Source: Deinococcales bacterium (GTDB lineage: Bacteria > Deinococcota > Deinococci > Deinococcales > Deinococcaceae). From it: DNA of 8,385 bases. Shown piece after piece: positions 1 to 6,078 of this stretch (the first letter of the stretch is position 1; each line of letters opens with the position of its first letter). The notes beneath the pieces are model-generated. The model was not told the DNA's origin, did not search any database, and worked only from the letters and a program-made list of their open reading frames with translations. The stretch lies in NCBI GenBank assembly GCA_014378225.1, contig JACMOA010000160.1, positions 1 through 8,385 of the forward strand, given 5' to 3'. The translations under genes were made by a program, and so were the position numbers.

Positions 1-2
1 AC

Positions 3-368
3 AAAGCTGGAGGAATTCGGCTCGAGGTGGTGGGCGAGGGAACGGCAGATGCGGATAAAAGGGCGCTCGAGCGGGCGCTGACCAACCTGGTGGACAATGC
101 GCTACGTTACGCCAAAAGCCGGGTTCGGGTTGCGGTCACTGCCCACGAAATTCGCATTTTTGACGACGGCCCCGGCTTACCGGGAGCGCTCGAGGAACTG
201 GCCCAACCGTTCAACGCGCAGCCCGTCACCATCGCGGGACAGCAGTTTACGGCTGGAACTGGAGGGCTGGGGCTTTACATTGCCCGCCGCATTCTGGAGG
301 CGCACGGCGGGGCGCTCGAGCATGAGAAAACCCAGGTAGGGACGGCGTTAGTGCTGCGGTTGAAGTAA
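3..368 (+). CDS. Sensor histidine kinase, C-terminal ATPase domain (5' partial)
   Basis: This is the C-terminal catalytic (HATPase_c) part of a two-component sensor kinase, which binds ATP and phosphorylates a histidine in the missing upstream half. The frame is open to the left window edge, so the true start, sensor and H-box lie outside. Visible motifs, in order, are the N box (NLVDNALRYA, bases about 84-113), the G1 box (DDGPGL, about 162-179) and the G2 box with its following helix (GTGGLGLYIARRILEAHGG, about 258-314), then a final beta strand typical of the domain end. A GTG at 27 could be called as a start, but coding continues upstream in frame, so it is internal. The stop is TAA at 366-368. 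The partner response regulator is not visible and would be expected upstream. The ligand cannot be inferred. Confidence 0.9.
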   Translation, partial: KAGGIRLEVVGEGTADADKRALERALTNLVDNALRYAKSRVRVAVTAHEIRIFDDGPGLPGALEELAQPFNAQPVTIAGQQFTAGTGGLGLYIARRILEAHGGALEHEKTQVGTALVLRLK

Positions 369-433
369 AGGATACTGAAAGCAAAACTCTCGAGATGAGG
401 ACCAAACCAAGACGCTTTGAGGCGGCTCAAGCG

Positions 434-460
434 CTCTAATCATCAAGGGCGGATTAGAGT
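434..460 (+). promoter_or_regulatory. Leaderless promoter with dyad over the -10 box, upstream of 467
   Basis: TAGAGT (455-460) matches TANNNT and is followed by exactly 6 nt before the ATG at 467, the spacing expected for a leaderless transcript. A perfect 8-bp inverted repeat, CTCTAATC (434-441) and GATTAGAG (452-459), has its right arm on this -10 box. No convincing -35 box is seen at 16-18 bp. If transcription begins at or near the ATG, the dyad would be a DNA operator rather than an RNA hairpin. Alternatively AAGGG (445-449) in the loop could be a distant ribosome binding site on a longer transcript. The promoter role is inferred. Confidence 0.45.
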
Positions 461-466
461 TCCCCT

Positions 467-1039
467 ATGAAAAACTATTCTCTGGTTGCAGCGGGTCTGC
501 TGGTTCTGACCCTGCTGGGCGGCGCTCAAGCGGGCGTTAAAACCACGTTCTACTCGGAAGGCCCCTCGATTCGAGCAGTGACTCGGGTACAAGCGAGTCG
601 GGTACAGGCGACTCCAGTGCGTTATGTGTGGCGTTCGGCGGGCGTCAAGACCCTAAAAACTTACAAAACCTCCGCTCGAGTGCTGAAGACAGTGCAAAAT
701 CCAGGCCGTCAAGGAACTGTGAGACAGGTTCAAGTGGCAGCCTTGGGAGCCTGTGTCCTGCGGACCAATCTTCCGTTCAGTTTTCGCCGGGTATTTGGCA
801 GTGTGGTAACTTACCGCAGCAGTTGTCCCATCGGAACAGTGCGCCTGAAAGTGCGCCTCGAGCCAAAAAGTGCAATCCGGGTGTATCAGGCCGAAAACGT
901 GACCCCACGCATTTATACTCTGCGGCTTTACCGAGTCGCAGCGAATGGCCGTTTGCAGGCCACCAAACAGGTTCGCACCACCACCGTGCTTCAGCGCAGC
1001 CCGGTTTTGAGCACAGTTTCTTTTAAACTCTCGAGCTAA
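467..1039 (+). CDS. Secreted, highly basic protein of unknown function (190 aa)
   Basis: I do not recognise this protein. It starts with a clear Sec signal peptide: a basic start (MKNY), a hydrophobic core at about residues 6-17, and a likely signal peptidase I site after A20-Q21-A22. The mature part is rich in Val, Thr, Ser and Arg and looks like a beta-rich domain. It has about 30 Lys/Arg, only three Glu (31, 132, 143) and no Asp, so its net charge is strongly positive. Two cysteines (C96, C120) could form a disulfide after export. Residues 39-48 carry a tandem five-residue repeat (TRVQA, SRVQA). The basic charge suggests contact with an acidic partner such as envelope polymer or nucleic acid, which is inference only. 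The ATG is supported by the signal peptide and the promoter 6 nt upstream. The gene is convergent with moeA across an inverted repeat. Confidence 0.8.
   Translation: MKNYSLVAAGLLVLTLLGGAQAGVKTTFYSEGPSIRAVTRVQASRVQATPVRYVWRSAGVKTLKTYKTSARVLKTVQNPGRQGTVRQVQVAALGACVLRTNLPFSFRRVFGSVVTYRSSCPIGTVRLKVRLEPKSAIRVYQAENVTPRIYTLRLYRVAANGRLQATKQVRTTTVLQRSPVLSTVSFKLSS
581..610 (+). repeat. Two 15-bp tandem units inside the secreted protein gene
   Basis: ACTCGGGTACAAGCG (581-595) is followed directly by AGTCGGGTACAGGCG (596-610), with a degenerate third beginning at 611. The units keep the reading frame and encode TRVQA and SRVQA. This looks like a small in-frame slippage duplication just after the signal peptide and its short linker. 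Confidence 0.7.
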
Positions 1040-1051
1040 GAAAAAGCGCTC

Positions 1052-1110
1052 TGCAAACGCTGAACGTCCAACGCCTAAAGCTGCTCTGCGTTGGACGTTC
1101 AGCGTTTGCA
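1052..1110. terminator. Perfect 23-bp inverted repeat between convergent genes
   Basis: Arms 1052-1074 and 1088-1110 are exact reverse complements around a 13-nt loop. The left arm begins TGCAAACGCTGAACG and the right arm ends TCAGCGTTTGCA. The repeat starts 3 nt beyond the moeA stop codon and 12 nt beyond the stop of the secreted protein gene. Read on the minus strand, the hairpin is followed 8 nt later by TTTTT, so it can serve as the moeA terminator. On the plus strand only AATTTA follows, a weaker signal. It shares arm sequence with a second element at 4951-5009, so it may belong to a dispersed repeat family used as a bidirectional terminator. Confidence 0.75.
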
Positions 1111-1113
1111 AAT

Positions 1114-2322
1114 TTAGAGCCAAATCACCTCAACCTCGTTTCCCGCTTCCACCTTTTGACCCGCTTCCACCACCACCAGCGCGTTATTCTCGACCATCGA
1201 ACGCAGCACACTCGAGCGCTGGTCTACAAAATCACTCACGGTAGGGTGTCCATTTTCAAACTCGAGTTTGGCCCGCCAGTAGGCCCGTTTGTCTGGCACG
1301 CTCTTGAACGGTGTAGTAGCCCTAGCTTTGAGAATGCGGTGCGGTGCGTCTTTGCGCTCGAGCAACTTATAAAGCGCACTTTTGACGATAATCTCAAACA
1401 CCAGCAAACTCGAGACCGGATTTCCGGGCAGCCCAAACACGGGAAGGTTGTTCCAGCGCCCCAGCATGGCGGGTCCGCCAGGGCGCAGCGCCACCTTCCA
1501 GAACTTCACTTCTCCTCGCTCAATCAATAGGTCGCGCACCAGGTCGTATTTTCCCATGCTCACCCCGCCACTGGTGAGCAATAAATCCACTTCACCCACG
1601 CTCGAGAGGGCGCTTTCCAGCTCCTCTACCCGGTCTACCGTGCGGGGTAGAATGATGGCTTGATGACCCAAAGACCGAATTTTGGCCTCGAGTCCGTAAC
1701 GGTTAGAGTTGTAAACCCCGCCGGGGGGCAAATCCTCGCCCGGTTCGTAAATTTCGTCCCCGGTGCTCAGCAGCGCAATTCTGAGCGGGCGAAAGGTCGG
1801 CACTCGAGGGTGTCCCATCGCCGCACACAGCGCCAGAGTGGACGAATTGAGCAGTGTGCCTCGCGTCAGGCCAATCTGTCCCCGCTCAAAATCCGACCCC
1901 CGTTCACGAATATCCGACGCTCGAGCGGGCTGAAACACCTTCACTCCATTTCCTACAAACTCGAGCTTTTCCACTGGAATAATTCCATTGGCTCCGTCTG
2001 GCACGGGTGCTCCAGTATAAATCCTCACCGCTTCACCCGGTTTCACCCGGCTCGAAAACACCGACCCCGCCGCCACCTCACCCACCAGCTCGAGCAGGGT
2101 TGGACTTTCTGGCGAAGCGTTCAAAGTGTCCTCTACCCGGCAAGCAATCCCGTCCAGGGCGCTGTCATCCAGACTGGGATGGTCCACTAAAGCACTCAAA
2201 TCTCGAGCCAGGGTCAGGCCGTAGGCTTCAGGGAGTGAAACCTCTCGAGCGTCCGGCTGCTTCAATTCGCGCTCGAGAGCCGCTATGGCGTATTCGACAG
2301 AGACGTTCATGGGAAAGGACAT
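1114..2322 (-). CDS. moeA: Molybdopterin molybdenumtransferase MoeA
   Basis: MoeA inserts molybdate into adenylylated molybdopterin in the cytoplasm, the last common step of molybdenum cofactor synthesis. At 402 residues it has the family's usual length. The N-terminal domain carries LDDSALDGIA (51-60), the counterpart of the family SAMDG motif, and YTGAPVPDGAN (102-112). Next are IRERGSDFERGQIG (138-151), LSTGDEI (185-191), YNSNRYGL (204-211), the MPT-binding TSGGVSMGKYD (250-260), FWKVALRPGGP (274-284) and GLPGNPVSS (297-305), then the C-terminal beta domain. The loop usually written KPGKP reads RPGGP here. The start at 2322 is chosen because TATAGT sits 6 nt upstream, so the message is probably leaderless. 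An inner ATG at 2310 is less likely. No other cofactor genes are nearby. It is divergent from the permease pair and convergent with the gene at 467. Confidence 0.95.
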   Translation of the reverse strand: MSFPMNVSVEYAIAALERELKQPDAREVSLPEAYGLTLARDLSALVDHPSLDDSALDGIACRVEDTLNASPESPTLLELVGEVAAGSVFSSRVKPGEAVRIYTGAPVPDGANGIIPVEKLEFVGNGVKVFQPARASDIRERGSDFERGQIGLTRGTLLNSSTLALCAAMGHPRVPTFRPLRIALLSTGDEIYEPGEDLPPGGVYNSNRYGLEAKIRSLGHQAIILPRTVDRVEELESALSSVGEVDLLLTSGGVSMGKYDLVRDLLIERGEVKFWKVALRPGGPAMLGRWNNLPVFGLPGNPVSSLLVFEIIVKSALYKLLERKDAPHRILKARATTPFKSVPDKRAYWRAKLEFENGHPTVSDFVDQRSSVLRSMVENNALVVVEAGQKVEAGNEVEVIWL

Positions 2323-2328
2323 GGGATG

Positions 2329-2360
2329 ACTATAGGGTTTTCGGTTATCCGTTTTCGGTT
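2329..2360 (-). promoter_or_regulatory. moeA leaderless promoter with upstream direct repeat
   Basis: On the minus strand TATAGT (2334-2329) lies 6 nt before the moeA ATG. Just upstream are two identical 9-bp words, AACCGAAAA on the minus strand, at 2338-2346 and 2352-2360, with a 14-bp period. They occupy the place where a -35 box would be expected, and none is recognisable there. They could be binding sites for an activator or repressor. The -10 box is well supported by position; the operator role is inference. Confidence 0.5.
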
Positions 2361-2432
2361 CAGAGATATGGAGCGATTAGCTTAACAGTGTGCTCGAGCA
2401 TTACATGTCTACCAACCCTCTCATACCAAGTT

Positions 2433-2461
2433 GCCTTGAAGAAGTTCCATCTCTTCAAGGC
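2433..2461. repeat. Perfect 10-bp inverted repeat, no T-tract
   Basis: GCCTTGAAGA (2433-2442) and TCTTCAAGGC (2452-2461) pair exactly around a 9-nt loop. Neither side carries a run of T, so it is not a standard intrinsic terminator. It stands alone about 110 bp upstream of the moeA start and 240 bp upstream of the permease start. It could be a structured element of an unseen transcript or a protein-binding dyad. Confidence 0.55.
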
Positions 2462-2575
2462 CGAGTGGAGCGAGAAAACTAGAATACCGGGTTGCTGTTT
2501 TGTATTTCCATCCTGGTGCTTTTTCTGGGGTATAAAGTAATGAAAGCAACTTGATATCACCTGTCTTGGACAAAG

Positions 2576-2618
2576 CGGCACCTACCGGGCGTCTTGGTCT
2601 GAACGGCACCTTCCGGGC
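2576..2618. repeat. 15-bp direct repeat, 14 of 15 identical
   Basis: CGGCACCTACCGGGC (2576-2590) and CGGCACCTTCCGGGC (2604-2618) differ at one base and lie 28 bp apart from start to start. They are about 70-125 bp upstream of the permease promoter, a position compatible with activator binding. Chance duplication is also possible. Confidence 0.5.
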
Positions 2619-2687
2619 TGGGCCGCCTGTCCGCCTCTCACTCTCTCGAGCGAAGCTGCCTCTCCCCCTCCCCTCATCACCTTTCCC

Positions 2688-2693
2688 TATAAT
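2688..2693 (+). promoter_or_regulatory. Consensus -10 box of the permease operon, leaderless
   Basis: A perfect TATAAT is followed by 6 nt (CCCACT) and then the GTG start codon at 2700. There is no Shine-Dalgarno sequence, which fits a transcript starting at the GTG. The expected -35 position lies in a C-rich tract and has no good match, so promoter strength may depend on an upstream factor. Confidence 0.65.
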
Positions 2694-2699
2694 CCCACT

Positions 2700-3758
2700 G
2701 TGCTTTTTAGACAGGTCATCTTGCCACGCTATCTGGTTCGGGAGGTGTGGCCTCTTTTTGCGGCGGGCCTCCTGTTGTTCGTGTTGTTGCTGTTTCTCGA
2801 TGTCATTTCCACGGCAGCGGGTTCTGCACTTAAAAACCAAACCTCCTTTCTCACACTCGGCCAATACTTGCTATCTTATCTGCCCCAGGTGCTGCGCCGC
2901 GCCCTACCGCTGGCGATTCCTTTTGCAGTGCTCCTTGCACTGGGACGACTGGCCAAAGACAGCGAACTCAAGGTGGCTTATGGCGCAGGGGTCAGGCCGC
3001 TGGCCCTGCTGTACCCCCTGATGTTTTTTGGCCTGCTGGTAAGTGCTTTGGCGTTTGTGAACAGTGCGTTCGTTCAGCCCGCTGCCGAAACCCTTTTCAA
3101 ACAGACTCAATACCGAGTTTTTTACAACACAGACTTGCCTCGCTATCAGAACATGTACATTAAAAGTGACGCGGTGAGTGGTGCGCTATTTTACGCTGGA
3201 ACCGTCAATCAAAACGCGGATGGCAGAAGCGCTTTGCTCAGCGGCGTGATGGTCAAGCAAAAAAACAGTACCTATACTGCTTTAAACGGCGTTTGGGACC
3301 TCGAGAGGAAAACCTGGCTGCTCGAGAATGCCACCGAATACCAGAGTCCCGAACTTCCGCCGCGTCAACTTGCTCGAGTAACCTTTCCCTACAAGGCCCC
3401 GCTGCCCACTACCCTGGTTCCCGAAACCCTGAGTCTGAACGTGCTCTGGGATAACCTGCACTCGAGCATCTACAGCGGTACAGAGTTGCGTAAAGCGTGG
3501 TTCGATTTTCACCGCCGCTTTGCAGACGCGCTGACTGCCCTGTTTTTCGTGTTCGCAGCGGGCGCAATTGGGCTGCTGCTCCGCAATCAGGCCGGAGCCT
3601 TCATTGGGGTGGTGCTGATGATTTTTGGCTTTTACGTGGTCTGGACTGCCATGCCCAGTTTGGTGGGCTTTAACGCGCTGGCTCCGTGGCTGGCTGCGTG
3701 GCTGCCCAACTTCATGCTGGGACTGCTGGGCCTGAGCCTGCTGAGGCGCTTGTGGTAA
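2700..3758 (+). CDS. LptF/LptG-family permease, first of tandem pair
   Basis: This is an inner-membrane permease of the LptF/LptG (YjgP/YjgQ) family, whose members pair with the LptB ATPase to lift lipopolysaccharide out of the inner membrane in Proteobacteria. At 352 residues it has normal length and the family plan. Three N-terminal membrane segments lie at about residues 16-36, 53-82 and 98-123. The hallmark segment ALPLAIPFAVLLALGRLAKD (68-87) runs on into SELKVAYGAG. A periplasmic, mainly beta domain of about 150 residues follows, then three C-terminal membrane segments at about 272-350. The start is GTG, fixed by a TATAAT 6 nt upstream and by the family-like opening ILPRYLVREV. The next gene overlaps it by 7 nt, so the two are co-transcribed and probably form a heterodimer. 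Whether it corresponds to LptF or LptG proper cannot be told by eye, so no symbol is given. Confidence 0.88.
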   Translation: MLFRQVILPRYLVREVWPLFAAGLLLFVLLLFLDVISTAAGSALKNQTSFLTLGQYLLSYLPQVLRRALPLAIPFAVLLALGRLAKDSELKVAYGAGVRPLALLYPLMFFGLLVSALAFVNSAFVQPAAETLFKQTQYRVFYNTDLPRYQNMYIKSDAVSGALFYAGTVNQNADGRSALLSGVMVKQKNSTYTALNGVWDLERKTWLLENATEYQSPELPPRQLARVTFPYKAPLPTTLVPETLSLNVLWDNLHSSIYSGTELRKAWFDFHRRFADALTALFFVFAAGAIGLLLRNQAGAFIGVVLMIFGFYVVWTAMPSLVGFNALAPWLAAWLPNFMLGLLGLSLLRRLW

Positions 3759-4894
3759 GCGCTCGAGTGGATAAGCAGGGCGAGCCTCGTCGGAGGCGCT
3801 CGAGCCTGGGTGGACGGCTGGACGCTTACCTGCTGCAAGAGATTTTGCCACTCATGCTGGCCAGTCTGGTGGTGGTGGTGCTGCTGTTCGTACTGTACGC
3901 GCTTTACGAGGTGCTGGCTCCCATCCTAGCCAAAGGCGCGAGTCCACTGCTGGTGGTCCGTCTGATGGCCTTTTCACTACCCGAAGCCTTTGGACGGGCG
4001 CTTCCACTGGCGATGCTCTTTGCGGTGTTGCTGGGCTTTTCTCGGCTCTCGAGCGACGCCGAAATCAAAAGCATTCTGGCTGGAGGCATCGCCCCGCTGC
4101 GGCTGGCGGTTCCTATCATGACCCTCAGCGTGGCGGTGGCCCTGCTGAGTTTTGTCAACAACGAACTCCTGGTTCCTCGAGTGTCCAGTCAAGCTCAACA
4201 AACTCAGCGTGACATCGTGCTGGATAACCCTCGAGTGCTGGTCAGCGAAAAAGCTGTGTTTACCGATAACCTGAACCGGGCTATTATCGTGGACCGCGTG
4301 CTTTCCTCGGACCGACTCGAGGGGATTCAGATTGTGCATATGGCTCCTGGGGAACCCCCGCGTGAAATCATGACCGCAGACGCTGGAAAGCTCGAGCGGG
4401 GAAGCGCCACCATCGTACTGTTCAAGGGAGTTCGGGTGACGTACAGCAGCGCTCAGGTCGTCACCATCACCAATTTTGAAGAGGCCCGACTGCCGGTACG
4501 GGACCTGCAAGCCTCACTGGGACGTAGCACCGGGGCGGGTCAAGCCATGCGGACCCCCACCTCTCAACTTGTAAGCCAAATCCGCGAAAACAAAGCCAAA
4601 GGCTGGGCTACCGCAGACCTCGAGACCGCACTGAACCGCAAGTTTGCCGAACCCTTAGCGGCAGTGGCCTTTGGTTTTTTTGGCGTGATGCTGGCTTTGT
4701 ACACCTTTCGGGCCGGAGCGGGTGTAGGGCTGGTCTGGACCTTACTGCTGACCTTTGCCTACTATGCCACCTGGAGCGTATTTCGGGTGATGGGCGAACA
4801 GGGGGCGCTACCTCCGGTGGTGGCGGCTTGGACCCCAGATTTGCTGTATGTGGTGGGTGGGGCGGTGTTGTGGGCGCTCTCGAGCCGTAGATAA
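3752..4894 (+). CDS. LptF/LptG-family permease, second of tandem pair
   Basis: This is a second LptF/LptG-family membrane protein, expected to partner the preceding one in an ABC-type lipid exporter. It has a basic cytoplasmic N-terminus (RRRR) followed by membrane segment one (PLMLASLVVVVLLFVLYALY). The hallmark RALPLAMLFAVLLGFSRLSS continues into DAEIKSILAGG. The periplasmic beta domain comes next, then three C-terminal membrane segments ending in VVGGAVLWALSSRR. I chose GTG 3752, which has GAGG (3743-3746) five bases upstream and overlaps the previous stop codon by 7 nt, giving 380 residues. The frame is open further up to an ATG at 3686, which would add 22 residues read through the end of the first gene, and GTG 3767 is also possible. 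No LptB-type ATPase is in the window. Confidence 0.86.
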   Translation: MVSARVDKQGEPRRRRSSLGGRLDAYLLQEILPLMLASLVVVVLLFVLYALYEVLAPILAKGASPLLVVRLMAFSLPEAFGRALPLAMLFAVLLGFSRLSSDAEIKSILAGGIAPLRLAVPIMTLSVAVALLSFVNNELLVPRVSSQAQQTQRDIVLDNPRVLVSEKAVFTDNLNRAIIVDRVLSSDRLEGIQIVHMAPGEPPREIMTADAGKLERGSATIVLFKGVRVTYSSAQVVTITNFEEARLPVRDLQASLGRSTGAGQAMRTPTSQLVSQIRENKAKGWATADLETALNRKFAEPLAAVAFGFFGVMLALYTFRAGAGVGLVWTLLLTFAYYATWSVFRVMGEQGALPPVVAAWTPDLLYVVGGAVLWALSSRR

Positions 4895-4950
4895 CAGGCC
4901 CTCGAGGAAACCTCTGACAAAGTTAGACCCAGAACCTTGCTGGCCGCTTT

Positions 4951-5009
4951 ACAAACGCGAACGCTAAGCGCTAAAACAACCTAGACGTTGAGCGTTTGAC
5001 GTTTGCAGT
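4951..5009. repeat. Imperfect inverted repeat related to the 1052-1110 element
   Basis: The left part (4951-4972, ACAAACGCGAACGCTAAGCG then CT) and right part (about 4982-5007, with GACGTTGAGCGTTTG at 4984-4998 and CGTTTGCA at 5000-5007) can pair with gaps. The right part shares GACGTT-N-AGCGTTTG with the right arm of the perfect repeat at 1088-1110. It lies between the permease pair and hemC, where it could end the permease transcript, although no T-run follows. The flanking word GCCGCTTT occurs at 4943-4950 and again at 5019-5026. Confidence 0.5.
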
Positions 5010-5043
5010 TAGGCAGAAGCCGCTTTTAGCGTACCAAACCTAC

Positions 5044-5072
5044 TTTACAACCCTGCCTTCAGAGGGCATAAT
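5044..5072 (+). promoter_or_regulatory. hemC promoter
   Basis: TTTACA (5044-5049) and CATAAT (5067-5072) are separated by 17 bp, the optimal sigma-70-type spacing. The -10 box ends 8 nt before the hemC ATG, so the transcript would be leaderless or nearly so. AGAGGG (5061-5066) resembles a ribosome binding site but is 14 nt from the ATG and overlaps the promoter. This is the most complete promoter in the window. Confidence 0.7.
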
Positions 5073-5080
5073 CATGCGGT

Positions 5081-5986
5081 ATGCGTCAAATTGTTGTTGG
5101 CACGCGGGGCAGTACCCTGGCTCTCGCGCAAACTCGTCAGGTGGTGGCTCGGCTCACTGAAGAGTGGCCCGAAACTGATTTTCGTCTTCAAACCATTCAG
5201 ACACGGGGCGACCTGGAAAAAGGGGTTTTGAAGGGAAATAAGGGCTTTTTCACCTCCGAAATTGAACAAGCTTTGCTCGAAAAGCGCATTGATATTGCGG
5301 TTCACAGCCTTAAAGACCTGCCCACCCAGAACCCTGAAGGTTTGGACATCGCTTCCATTCCGCGCCGGGTGGACGCTCGAGACGTGCTTGTGGGGCGGGC
5401 GGATATGAAATCGCTCAAGGACCTGCCGCCGGGAGCCACAGTAGGCACCTCGAGCGTGCGGCGCAAGGCGTTCCTGCGGGCTTTCCGTCCAGACTTGAAC
5501 GTGATAGACCTGCGCGGCAATGTGGACACCCGCCTCAACGCGCTGGGCAGCGGCGAGTACGACGCCATCATCATCGCGGCGGCGGGCTTGATTCGCATGG
5601 ATTTGCGTCACCGTATTGATGAGTTCATTAGCACCGACATCATGCTTCCGGCTCCTGGTCAGGGCGCACTGGCCCTACAAACCCGGATTGACGATGTGCT
5701 GACCGTCGAGGTGGCCTATTCCATCAACGACCCCGCGACCGACGACCGGGTATCGGCTGAACGCGCCTTTCTCGAGGGGCTATCTGCGGGCTGTATGGCC
5801 CCGGTGGGAGCACTGGCGACTCTACTGGGCGACATTCTCAAACTCGAGGGTTGGGTCTGCGCCCCAGACGGCAGCAATCTGATTCAGGGCAGCATTGAGG
5901 GAGACCCCTCAGAGTGCGAAGACTTGGGCCTCGAGCTGGCCGAGGATATGCTTAAACAGGGTGCCAAGTCGCTGGTAGAGGCGTAG
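5081..5986 (+). CDS. hemC: Hydroxymethylbilane synthase (porphobilinogen deaminase)
   Basis: HemC joins four porphobilinogen molecules into hydroxymethylbilane in the cytoplasm, the step before uroporphyrinogen III in heme and siroheme synthesis. Its 301 residues match the family length. Motifs seen are [11 protein letters not shown] (7-17), [12 protein letters not shown] (55-66), the catalytic HSLKDLPT (75-82, Asp79), VGTSSVRR (121-128), [10 protein letters not shown] (143-152), [10 protein letters not shown] (189-198) and [19 protein letters not shown] (226-244). Cys238 in the last should hold the dipyrromethane cofactor, and it is preceded by AG where GG is usual. All substrate-binding arginines expected from the family are present (R9, R127, R128, R145, R151). 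The gene has its own promoter. It ends in three consecutive in-frame stops (TAG TAG TAA), followed by a hairpin terminator, so it is probably monocistronic. Other heme genes are not in the window. Confidence 0.96.
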   Translation: MRQIVVGTRGSTLALAQTRQVVARLTEEWPETDFRLQTIQTRGDLEKGVLKGNKGFFTSEIEQALLEKRIDIAVHSLKDLPTQNPEGLDIASIPRRVDARDVLVGRADMKSLKDLPPGATVGTSSVRRKAFLRAFRPDLNVIDLRGNVDTRLNALGSGEYDAIIIAAAGLIRMDLRHRIDEFISTDIMLPAPGQGALALQTRIDDVLTVEVAYSINDPATDDRVSAERAFLEGLSAGCMAPVGALATLLGDILKLEGWVCAPDGSNLIQGSIEGDPSECEDLGLELAEDMLKQGAKSLVEA

Positions 5987-6016
5987 TAGTAACCTCACAA
6001 CTTCAACTCTAAATAC

Positions 6017-6051
6017 AAGCCCGCTCGAGCCAATAGACCTCGAGCGGGCTT
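6017..6051 (+). terminator. hemC intrinsic terminator built from CTCGAG copies
   Basis: AAGCCCGCTCGAG (6017-6029) and CTCGAGCGGGCTT (6039-6051) form a perfect 13-bp GC-rich stem around the 9-nt loop CCAATAGAC. The downstream bases TTACGTTTCC are T-rich but not a clean run. The position 31 nt after the hemC stop and the stem strength support a terminator. Each arm ends, next to the loop, in a copy of the palindrome CTCGAG. Confidence 0.8.
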
Positions 6052-6078
6052 TACGTTTCCCATGTAATTTTAATTTCT

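Larger units (their letters stand above)
2335..2699. other. Gene-free divergent intergenic region, moeA to permease pair
   Basis: I find no credible gene in this stretch: open frames here are short, lack family features and mostly run into the real genes. It holds the moeA upstream direct repeat, a 10-bp-stem hairpin (2433-2461), a 15-bp near-identical direct repeat (2576-2590 and 2604-2618), a pyrimidine-rich tract (about 2630-2687), and the permease promoter at its right end. TATAAA at 2531-2536 resembles a -10 box but has no matching -35 box or gene start. No tRNA-like or riboswitch structure is recognisable. Confidence 0.6.

Noticed and set aside
13..26. GAATTCGGCTCGAG at the left edge resembles a cloning linker (EcoRI plus XhoI sites)
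   Set aside because: The histidine kinase frame runs through it with plausible residues, and CTCGAG is abundant everywhere in the window, so it is more likely natural sequence.
653..1123. Minus-strand open frame opposite the basic secreted protein gene
   Set aside because: It runs through the inverted repeat terminator into the end of moeA, has no promoter, and the plus-strand frame has a signal peptide and promoter.
2531..2536. TATAAA as an additional promoter in the divergent gap
   Set aside because: There is no -35 partner at 16-18 bp and no gene starting at a suitable distance.
2360..2864. Minus-strand open frames in the moeA-permease gap
   Set aside because: They show no family features, no signal peptide and no ribosome binding site, and partly lie opposite the real permease gene.
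3686..3751. Upstream ATG at 3686 as the start of the second permease
   Set aside because: It would overlap the first permease by 73 nt; GTG 3752 has GAGG at good spacing and a short overlap typical of coupled genes.
4943..5026. GCCGCTTT at 4943-4950 and 5019-5026 as a target-site duplication around the inverted repeat
   Set aside because: The right copy is 11 nt beyond the inverted repeat end, and the other element of this family has no flanking duplication.
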